Below are positions 58,568 through 64,000 of a stretch of 64,000 nucleotides of DNA, one piece after another (positions within the stretch are counted from its first letter, which is position 1; every line of letters starts with the position of its first letter). A model generated the notes under the pieces. It was not told the origin of the DNA. It ran no database searches and saw only the letters and a program-made list of their open reading frames with translations. Origin of the DNA: Acidobacteriota bacterium (GTDB taxonomy: Bacteria; Acidobacteriota; Blastocatellia; Pyrinomonadales; Pyrinomonadaceae); NCBI GenBank assembly GCA_018269075.1, contig JAFDVJ010000018.1:126549-190548 (forward strand), in the 5' to 3' direction. A program made the translations under genes and the position numbers.

Positions 58568-58963
58568 ATGCTCGTCATCCGACAACAACAAATCGACGCT
58601 CTGATCAAGGGCACGGACGAGGAATTCGTCGAATTTCTCGCCAATCACGCCCGCGAGGAATTTCCCGAAAAAACCGCCGAGCGCGACGACGAAACGCTCC
58701 GCGAGATGGCCCGCGGCGGCATCCGGCGCGCCGAGAGCCACGGCTTCGCGACCGCCGAGGACATCACCGCGTTTTTCTCCGTGATGATGGAGATCGCGCC
58801 GAATTTCGACGAACAGCCGGCGATCCGGGCGGTTCTCGACGACGAACAGTTCGAACCGGCGATGCGGCTCGAACGCCTCTGGTCGCCGCTCGTCCCCGAA
58901 GCGGCGTGGGAAGAGGCCGAAAAAAATTACAACGAAAACGCCTGGTTCGCCGGGAAGCAATAA
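58568..58963 (+). CDS. Conserved T6SS-linked small protein
   Basis: 131 residues, mostly helical and acidic (LVIRQQQIDALIKGTDEEFVEFLANHAREEFPEKTAERDDETLREMARGGIRRAESHGFATAEDITAFFSVMMEIAPNFDEQPAIRAVLDD). I recall similar proteins beside PAAR and DUF4123 genes in other T6SS clusters, but cannot name the family. It lies between PAAR and the nuclease; probably an adaptor or co-factor for loading. ATG 58568 with CAGGAGATTTTTTCCG upstream. Confidence 0.6.
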   Translation: MLVIRQQQIDALIKGTDEEFVEFLANHAREEFPEKTAERDDETLREMARGGIRRAESHGFATAEDITAFFSVMMEIAPNFDEQPAIRAVLDDEQFEPAMRLERLWSPLVPEAAWEEAEKNYNENAWFAGKQ

Positions 58964-58980
58964 TTTAAGGACCGACTCCG

Positions 58981-59538
58981 ATGCCGAAACGTCGCAAAAA
59001 AACCGCCCCCCAATCGCCGAAGCTGCGCGCGAAGCTGAAGGGCCAGAAGGGCAAAAAGGCCGCCAAGCAGCAGGCGATCACGCTCTGCCCGCGCAAGCTC
59101 GCGCTCGCCAAAAAATACGTCCAGATCCGCCGCGGCAGCAAGGACAAGCGGTTTCAATGGAAAAAGCTCGACAAGAACCTGACGCGCGCCGAATGCAGCG
59201 AGATCCGCAAATACGTGCGGCAGGAAAAGCTGATGCCCGAGGTCAAATTCGTGACCGGCACCAAGTTTCCAATCTTCCCGCCCGAAACGGTCGCCGCCGA
59301 GATCAAGCTGCCGCCGGATATGTGGAAGAAGGGCGACAAGGAGCAGTTCGACTGGCTCGACAAGGAATACGAAAAAGGAATGAAGGAAAAGCCGCCGAAA
59401 TACAAGTCCAAGGGCGACAAGGCCTACACGTGGCATCATCATCACGAAGACGGCAAGATGCAGCTCGTCGAATACGGCACGCACAACAGCACCAAGCACG
59501 ACGGCGGCCGGACGACCTGGGCGAAAGGAGGCAGATAA
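58981..59538 (+). CDS. WHH-type nuclease toxin, probable T6SS effector
   Basis: 185 residues. N-terminus (1-60) is a very basic, Lys-rich segment; the C-terminus has YTWHHHHEDGKMQLVEYGTHNSTKHDGG with W151-H152-H153, H168 and H173. This is the HNH/endonuclease-VII superfamily motif of WHH toxins, a DNA-cutting fold found at the ends of many polymorphic toxins. It lies in the vgrG-DUF4123-PAAR operon and is directly followed by a SUKH immunity gene, so it is the likely killing effector. No signal peptide, consistent with T6SS delivery. Confidence 0.8.
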   Translation: MPKRRKKTAPQSPKLRAKLKGQKGKKAAKQQAITLCPRKLALAKKYVQIRRGSKDKRFQWKKLDKNLTRAECSEIRKYVRQEKLMPEVKFVTGTKFPIFPPETVAAEIKLPPDMWKKGDKEQFDWLDKEYEKGMKEKPPKYKSKGDKAYTWHHHHEDGKMQLVEYGTHNSTKHDGGRTTWAKGGR

Positions 59539-59544
59539 AAGAAA

Positions 59545-60018
59545 ATGGCTGAAAAACTCGAACTCGAATTCGAACCCGAAACCGGCGCCGGCCCGCTCGA
59601 CGCCGACTATGTCAACGAAGAAGAAGAAATGATCGGCTGGGAATTCCCGCCCGAATTTCTCGAATTTCTCAAAAAACAGAACGGCGGCGTCCCGAAAAAG
59701 AAATATTTCCCCTTAGGCGAGAACACCAAGGTCCTCGAACGGTTCCTCTGTCTCGACGCCGATTACGAGGAAAGCAAATTCGGCGATTACGACATCGGCG
59801 TCGTCTGGTCGGACATTCTCGACCGGCTGAACGATTATCTCGTCCCGTTCGCGGCCGTTTTCGCGGGCGATTTCCTCTGCTTCGACTACGAGGACGAGGA
59901 AAGCGAGACGGTCCGCGTCGTGCTCTGGAACCACGATCTGTCCGAGGACGACGAACCGCACACGACGCCCGTCGCCGACGGCTTCGAAGCGTTTCTGAAA
60001 ATGCTCTCGGACGAATAA
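59545..60018 (+). CDS. SUKH (SMI1/KNR4) family immunity protein
   Basis: 157 residues. EEEMIGWEFPPEFLEFLKKQNGGVPKKKYFPLG and FAGDFLCFDYEDEESETVRVVLWNHDL show the SUKH fold (E...G..FP..F..FLK..NGG; later C-F-D-Y ... VVLW.H). SUKH proteins are the commonest immunity proteins for nuclease toxins. It starts 6 bases after the WHH toxin stop, so it protects the producer against that toxin. Strongly acidic, as expected against the basic nuclease. Confidence 0.85.
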   Translation: MAEKLELEFEPETGAGPLDADYVNEEEEMIGWEFPPEFLEFLKKQNGGVPKKKYFPLGENTKVLERFLCLDADYEESKFGDYDIGVVWSDILDRLNDYLVPFAAVFAGDFLCFDYEDEESETVRVVLWNHDLSEDDEPHTTPVADGFEAFLKMLSDE

Positions 60019-60055
60019 AGGCTTCGGGGGCAAGGTTGTGAAGATTTTCAGGGGA

Positions 60056-60150
60056 TTTGATCTTTGACCTTTGGTCTTTGATCTTTGGTCTTTGACCTTT
60101 GAGATTGAAGAAAAAAAATCAAAGATCGAAGATCAAAGACCAAAGATCGG
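60056..60150. repeat. Inverted heptamer array, unit CTTTGRT
   Basis: Left arm of six 7-base units (TTTGATC, TTTGACC, TTTGGTC, TTTGATC, TTTGGTC, TTTGACC) and right arm AATCAAAGATCGAAGATCAAAGACCAAAGATCGG. About 40 base pairs of stem, directly after the immunity gene; probably also its terminator. Confidence 0.75.
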
Positions 60151-60188
60151 ATTTGCAAACAATTTAAAGACCGCAGCAGCAAACGAAA

Positions 60189-60344
60189 ATGGCCAAAAAA
60201 GCGAAAAAACCGAAAAATCCGCCGCCCGAAAATGCCGCGCCGCCGCCCGCCGCGCCCGTGCTCAACGCGATGGAACGCGCCCGCCGCCGCGTCGAATCGT
60301 CCCGCCGCGCCGCCCGCGACCGCGCCGTCTTCGACGCCGAATAA
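60189..60344 (+). CDS. Small basic hypothetical protein, 51 residues
   Basis: ATG 60189 to TAA 60344: MAKKAKKPKNPPPENAAPP followed by APVLNAMERARRRVESSRRAARDRAVFDAE. Third-position GC is high as in real genes here and the helix at the end is well formed, but there is no recognisable ribosome site or family. Could be chance. Confidence 0.35.
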   Translation: MAKKAKKPKNPPPENAAPPPAAPVLNAMERARRRVESSRRAARDRAVFDAE

Positions 60345-60355
60345 AGATTTCGGCA

Positions 60356-60487
60356 CGGAGCGCAACCGTCCCGGCTGCCAACGCCGTGCAAACGGCGTCA
60401 AGCGCTCCATTTCCCTGTTATCTTCGTGAAAATGAAACGCCGTTTGCGTTTTGCAAAAGCATTGCCGGCCGAGATGCCGGCGCTCCG
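60356..60487. repeat. Dispersed ~131-bp hairpin element, copy 2
   Basis: Starts CGGAGCGC and ends CATTGCCGGCCGAGATGCCG...GCGCTCCG, the right half matching copy 1 (25628-25758) in reverse orientation. The left half is more diverged. Confidence 0.55.
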
Positions 60488-60592
60488 TCCTGACATCAAA
60501 TTCGGGCCGGTTTAGTGTTAACATCTTTGTTTGAAAGTTCGGATCGAGGATCGACCGGACCATCAAGCTGAAAATTCGTGACGAAGAGCGGA

Positions 60593-60857
60593 GTTGTTCG
60601 GCACGGTAATCGACCGAAACGGCGAGTCGTCCGAGAAACGCGTTTTCGATCGAATCGGAATCGTCAGCACGGCGAGCGGCTGTTTTTCGGTCCACGAAAC
60701 ACACTAAAAACACTAAAAAGACACGAATGATATTTAGTGTTTTTGGTGTTTTTGGTGGATAAAAACCGGCTCTTCGCCAGGCTGACGAATCAAATTCAAT
60801 CGAAAAACGCGGCTCACGAACGACTCGCCGTTTCGGTCAATTACCGTGCCGAACAAC
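60593..60857. mobile_element. 265-bp hairpin element with nested A/T arms
   Basis: The outer arms 60593-60630 (GTTGTTCGGCACGGTAATCG...) and 60820-60857 match in 37 of 38 bases as inverted copies, and the pairing continues imperfectly inward (ATCGTCAGC / GATTCGTCAGC). The centre holds ACACTAAAAACACTAAAAAG and TTTTTGGTGTTTTTGGTGG arms, as at 2273-2333. No coding capacity. Probably a non-autonomous element or a pair of nested insertions. Confidence 0.6.
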
Positions 60858-60864
60858 TCTGGCC

Positions 60865-60975
60865 TTTAATACCAAGTTGCAATAAAAGTTAAGTCTGGTT
60901 AAAAAACTCTTTTGACAAAGATCATTGGTGATTGAACCGATGATCCCTCTGTTTTCATTACATCTTGGTATTAAA
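60865..60975. mobile_element. 111-bp MITE-like element
   Basis: Terminal inverted repeats TTTAATACCAAGTTG (60865-60879) and CATCTTGGTATTAAA (60961-60975), 14 of 15 matching. Interior is A/T-rich and non-coding. Short size and ends are those of a miniature transposable element; no transposase in the window. Confidence 0.55.
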
Positions 60976-61063
60976 ACAGGCGGACAATAGTTATGAAAAT
61001 TGGCGGTGCCCCCAAAATGCTTTGATCAATTGCCCTTCGGTGACGTTCTTCGAAAAATAAATT

Positions 61064-61096
61064 CCGTATAAAACCGGCCCGGCCGGCTTTATACGG
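61064..61096. terminator. GC/AT hairpin
   Basis: CCGTATAAA...CCGGCCCGGCCGG...TTTATACGG forms a near-perfect palindrome of about 33 bases, beside the terminator at 61101-61140. Confidence 0.45.
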
Positions 61097-61100
61097 ATCT

Positions 61101-61140
61101 GTTAATAAAAAAGAGCGGCGCCGCTCGAGCGACGCCGCTC
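61101..61140 (-). terminator. Minus-strand Rho-independent terminator
   Basis: On the minus strand GAGCGGCG...CGCCGCTC then TTTTTTATT. It directly follows the stop of the gene remnant at 61170-61331 and is probably the old terminator of that gene. Confidence 0.7.
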
Positions 61141-61169
61141 TCGGTTTTGTGAAAACGAGCGGCACGGCT

Positions 61170-61331
61170 TCACGGGTTTTCGATGAAATCGAGATCTGCG
61201 CGGTCTTCGAACAGCGATAACACCCGCGTCGGCGCAGAAAAAGCGTAGCGTTTGTGCGCGACGGTCAGGACGTAGGCGTCGCCCGGCGGCACCTAATCGA
61301 ACAGATAGCGGCCGAAAGAGTTCGTCGTGAC
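61170..61331 (-). pseudogene. Decayed C-terminus of a carboxypeptidase-regulatory-like exoprotein
   Basis: On the minus strand the frame reads VTTNSFGRYLFD, an in-frame TAG (61293-61295), then VPPGDAYVLTVAHKRYAFSAP and SLFEDRADLDFIENP to TGA (61170-61172). The ...TNSFGRYRF..VPPGDAYVLTV..KRYAFS... pattern is the final beta-sandwich of carboxypeptidase-regulatory-like domains that end many secreted proteins in this group. No intact gene lies upstream, and upstream sequence is frameshifted. A normal terminator is still present after it. Confidence 0.6.
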
Positions 61332-61364
61332 CCAATCTAAAGACCGTCGTCCCTGATTCGACGA

Positions 61365-61403
61365 TGCGGATTTTCATCCATTGTCGGGGGCTGAAAATCC
61401 GCA
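61365..61403. repeat. 12-bp perfect inverted repeat
   Basis: TGCGGATTTTCA (61365-61376) and TGAAAATCCGCA (61392-61403) with a 15-base loop, between the remnant and the CHRD/FG-GAP gene end. The rest of 61404-61576 shows nothing coding. Confidence 0.5.
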
Positions 61404-61576
61404 CCGTTTGATTGAGTCGGCCGGCGCGGTCTGTCGCCGGCTTTCCTCAATGACGATCCCGCCGCCCGCCGCCGGGTTTTGGGAATTTTGTTTCCGGCCG
61501 TCAAGTTCGGCTCCGTCAGCTCTCCGGGCAGGCCGAAGATTGGCGGAACGGATCGCGTTGAGCGACCCGCGCCGGA

Positions 61577-62863
61577 TTAGCGGTCGCCGGTTTTGCCCCA
61601 GTAGTAATTGCGCATCTGGTTGTTCGAGCTCTGCCGGATATACCAAACGTAATTGCCGTTTTCGGTGCGGATCACGCCGAGATCGGTGCGGCCGTCGCCG
61701 TCGTAATCGCCGAACCGCAGCGCGTCGTCGGTCACGCCCCACGGCGTCGTGGTGACCTGATTGTCGCTGCTCCGGAGCGTGAAATAAAAATAGGTTCCGT
61801 TGACGGCGCGGCAAACCGTGATATCGCTCTTGCCGTCGCCGTCGTAATCCGAGCGGTTGAGAATGGTATCGCCGACCAGACCGAACTGAATGATTTTCGC
61901 CTGCCCGTTCGACGACTGGCGGATATACCAGAAATAATTGCCGTTTTCGCTGCGGACGACCGCGAAATCGTTTTTGCCGTCGGCGTCGAAATCGCCCTGG
62001 ATCGGAATATCGTTGGTCGTGCCCCAGTTGAAGTAGCGCACCGCGCCGGTGCTCGATTCGATGTAGATCCACAGGCCGTTGCGGAAGACGCCGACGTCGA
62101 ATTTGCCGTCGCCGTCGAAATCGCCCGTCCCGATCTGATCGCCGAACGCGGCGTTGCCGAACTGCTCGACGCGCATCGAATTGGTTTCGCTCTGCAGGAT
62201 ATAGACCGTGATCGCGCCGGTGGTCTGACTGATGCGGATCGCCGCATAATCCGAAATCCCGTCGCCGTCGAAATCGGCGTTGAGCGCCGTCAGATCGGTG
62301 CCGAGTCCCCAGTTTTGATATTTGGTCGCGCCGGTCAGGCTGAGCTGGCTGTACCAGATGCCCTCGGCCGGCCGAAAAACGGTCGGATCGGTCCGGCCGT
62401 CGCCGTCGTAGTCGTCCCAAATGGCGTTCGCGACGTGAAGCTGCCCGCGAATCTCGCCGTTCGGGTTATTGGCCGTATGGATGTTGGCGTACATCCGGTT
62501 CGCCCGCAGCTCGGCGACCTGCTGCGCGGTGACGTTGATCGGCGCCGGCGCGATCGTGCCCGAGGTGCCGGAAACCGTGCCGAAATCGAACAGAACCGGG
62601 GCCGTCGCGCCGATGGCCGCGGTGCCGTGAATATGCGCGGCGCTCGCCGCCGCGGACAGGCCGGAATAGCGGCAGTTGACCGTCAGCTGCGTCTCGGCGG
62701 CGTTGAGCACCGCCTGGCAGACGCCTTTGCCTCCGGTCGCGACCGCCGGCACTTCCTGCGCGCCCGAAAGGTTCGCGACAAAGACCTGCTGGGCCTGCGA
62801 AAACGCCGCCGTCGAAAGTACGACTCCGATCATCATCGCCAGCCGTTTCAAGTTTTTATTCAT
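61577..62863 (-). CDS. Secreted CHRD-domain protein with FG-GAP repeats
   Basis: 428 residues. Signal peptide (LAMMIGVVLSTAAFSQAQ), then a CHRD domain (VFVANLSGAQEVPAVATGGKGVCQAVLNAAETQLTVNCRYSGLSAAASAAHIHG ... YANIHTANNPNGEIRGQL), and six FG-GAP loops (DYDGDGRTD, DFDGDGISD, DFDGDGKFD, DFDADGKND, DYDGDGKSD, DYDGDGRTD) each followed by WYI-type strands. Same repeats as the genes at 13024 and 15609 with a third kind of N-terminal module. ATG 62863 is chosen because AGAGGA stands 8 bases upstream. Confidence 0.85.
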   Translation of the reverse strand: MNKNLKRLAMMIGVVLSTAAFSQAQQVFVANLSGAQEVPAVATGGKGVCQAVLNAAETQLTVNCRYSGLSAAASAAHIHGTAAIGATAPVLFDFGTVSGTSGTIAPAPINVTAQQVAELRANRMYANIHTANNPNGEIRGQLHVANAIWDDYDGDGRTDPTVFRPAEGIWYSQLSLTGATKYQNWGLGTDLTALNADFDGDGISDYAAIRISQTTGAITVYILQSETNSMRVEQFGNAAFGDQIGTGDFDGDGKFDVGVFRNGLWIYIESSTGAVRYFNWGTTNDIPIQGDFDADGKNDFAVVRSENGNYFWYIRQSSNGQAKIIQFGLVGDTILNRSDYDGDGKSDITVCRAVNGTYFYFTLRSSDNQVTTTPWGVTDDALRFGDYDGDGRTDLGVIRTENGNYVWYIRQSSNNQMRNYYWGKTGDR

Positions 62864-62925
62864 ATTTTTTATCCTCTTCATTGATTAATAAGGTCCTGCG
62901 ACCGAAAAATAAGTCGATCGGGCCG

Positions 62926-64000
62926 TCAGTCGGCCGATCTTTTGGGGGAGAAAATCCGCGCTCCCGTCGTCACAAGCGATTTGCCGGCGGCCGCGAAAAT
63001 CAGCAGCCCGACGGCCGCCAGACAGAGTTTCGGCAGCCAGTCGCCAAAACGCGCGTAAAACGTCCGCTCGTCCGACAGCGCAACGCCTGCCCGGAGTATC
63101 TGCTCCGACCAGACCGGGACTTCCGCCGTCACCCGTCCGAACCGGTCGACGGCGCGCGTGATGCCGGTCGCCGCCGCCCGAACCAGCGCGCGGCGCGTTT
63201 CGATCGCGCGAAAGCGCGCGAACGCGGCGAGCTGATACTGGCCCTGCGAACCGGCGAAAAAACCCTCGTTGGTGATCGCCGTCAAAACCTGCGCGCCGTC
63301 GCGGACGGCGTCGACGGCCAGTTCCGGGTAGAGATTTTCGTAACAGATCATCGTGCCGACCCGGACGAGCGAGCCGTCTTTCGCCCGGAAATCGAAGGTT
63401 TTCGTCCGCTCGCCGTAACTGAGACGCGGGCGCGTGCCGACCGGAATCACCAGATCGGCGAGCGCCGGGAACCGGTCGGACAGCGGCACGTGTTCGAGAA
63501 ACGGCATCAGCCGGCGTTTGAGATACAATTCCGACAGCGCGACCGGCAGTTTTCCGTCGGCGACCGTCGAAGGCTCGAACAGCGCGGCGGCGTTGAAGAA
63601 TTCCTGCCGGCGGTCCTGCGCGACGAGCAGCGGCGGGCGCAGCGCGCCGTCCGCGTAATCTCGGATCTCGATGAGCCCGGTCAGCACCGGCGCGTCCCAT
63701 TTTTTCAGCTGTTTGGCGAGATACCGGTTCGCCGCGGCGTCGTCCGACAGAATATACGGCACGGCGGCCTCGTTCCAGAGAATCAGATCCGGCGCGCCGG
63801 GCCGGACGGCGCGATCGGTCAGCGCGAGCTGCCGGCCGAAAATATCCGGCAGATTTTCCGGCGAATAATCGGCGAGCGGCGAGACGTTCGGCTGGACGGC
63901 GACGATCGAAATCTCCCGTTCCGCCGTCGCCGGCCGGTTGAAAACGAACGCCGCGTAGGCGAGCGGCAGGGCGAGCAAGGAGAAGAGGAGAAGAGGAGAA
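62926..64000 (-). CDS. lnt: Apolipoprotein N-acyltransferase Lnt, N-terminus cut by the window
   Basis: About 358 visible residues covering the last membrane segment of the N-terminal part and the carbon-nitrogen-hydrolase domain: catalytic Glu in LILWNEAAVP, Lys in LYLKRRLMPFLEHVP, and Cys in VRVGTMICYENLYPE, and the final membrane helix (LCLAAVGLLIFAAAG). It transfers the third acyl chain onto lipoproteins. The frame stays open to the right edge, so the true start is outside. A hairpin GATCGG...CCGATC overlaps the stop and may terminate it. Confidence 0.92.
   Translation of the reverse strand, partial: SPLLLFSLLALPLAYAAFVFNRPATAEREISIVAVQPNVSPLADYSPENLPDIFGRQLALTDRAVRPGAPDLILWNEAAVPYILSDDAAANRYLAKQLKKWDAPVLTGLIEIRDYADGALRPPLLVAQDRRQEFFNAAALFEPSTVADGKLPVALSELYLKRRLMPFLEHVPLSDRFPALADLVIPVGTRPRLSYGERTKTFDFRAKDGSLVRVGTMICYENLYPELAVDAVRDGAQVLTAITNEGFFAGSQGQYQLAAFARFRAIETRRALVRAAATGITRAVDRFGRVTAEVPVWSEQILRAGVALSDERTFYARFGDWLPKLCLAAVGLLIFAAAGKSLVTTGARIFSPKRSAD

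Noticed and set aside
61102..61404. 100-residue minus-strand frame over the gene remnant
   Set aside because: The frame is not the one that shows the conserved exoprotein C-terminus; it is out of phase with it.

Overview
The window is GC-rich and looks like part of a chromosome of an acidobacterium, most likely of the Blastocatellia type. That placement is inferred from three things: several secreted proteins with FG-GAP/VCBS repeats of the DYDGDGKTDIAVFRPSNG kind, intergenic spaces full of heptanucleotide repeats and hairpin elements, and an overall gene mix typical of that group. No rRNA or phylogenetic marker other than RNase P RNA is present to prove it.

Layout. Bases 1-2200 hold small secreted or lipoprotein genes, including a low-GC TonB-like protein. 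Bases 2.6-12.8 kb are housekeeping: prepilin peptidase, a zinc-ribbon protein, a TPR membrane protein, a ribbon-helix-helix regulator, RNase P RNA (rnpB, minus strand), an SLBB/polysaccharide-export protein, and a minus-strand run of metalloenzyme, MFS transporter, LOG protein, AIM24 protein and PTS enzyme I. Bases 13-20 kb hold two FG-GAP repeat exoproteins, an ectonucleotide pyrophosphatase-like enzyme, an exported protein and a metallophosphoesterase. Bases 20.8-25.5 kb hold a UbiD decarboxylase and a paired active/inactive M16 peptidase. Bases 25.5-27.4 kb are a gene-free stretch with an unusual structure: two copies of a ~250-bp hairpin element, each followed by a tandem array with an exact 21-bp period but unrelated sequence. 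A cystathionine beta-synthase/cysteine synthase follows.

From 29 to 60 kb is a large type VI secretion system (T6SS) locus on the plus strand. It opens with a signalling/envelope module: a membrane SUMF1-domain protein with a cytoplasmic tail of repeated T-x-P motifs, a DUF4384-like protein, three FHA-TM-lytic-transglycosylase-like paralogues, and a YkgJ-type Cys-cluster protein. The core follows: tssK, tssL, tssM, tagJ/impE, tssA, tssB, tssC, hcp, tssE, tssF, tssG, tssH(clpV). Last comes a delivery/effector module: lysozyme-like protein, vgrG, DUF4123 adaptor, PAAR, small conserved protein, WHH-type nuclease, SUKH immunity protein. No tssJ and no Ser/Thr kinase or phosphatase was recognised in the window. 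A low-GC four-helix-bundle gene flanked by inverted heptamer repeats sits between tssK and tssL.

Bases 60.1-61.5 kb are a gene-poor, repeat-rich stretch with several hairpin/MITE-like elements and a decayed gene fragment. They are followed by a CHRD plus FG-GAP protein and the 3' part of lnt (minus strand, running off the window).

The most notable observations are the 21-bp arrays tied to hairpin elements, the predicted FHA/phosphothreonine circuit of the T6SS with its three graded FHA-SLT paralogues, and the family of heptanucleotide repeats arranged as inverted arms around genes.
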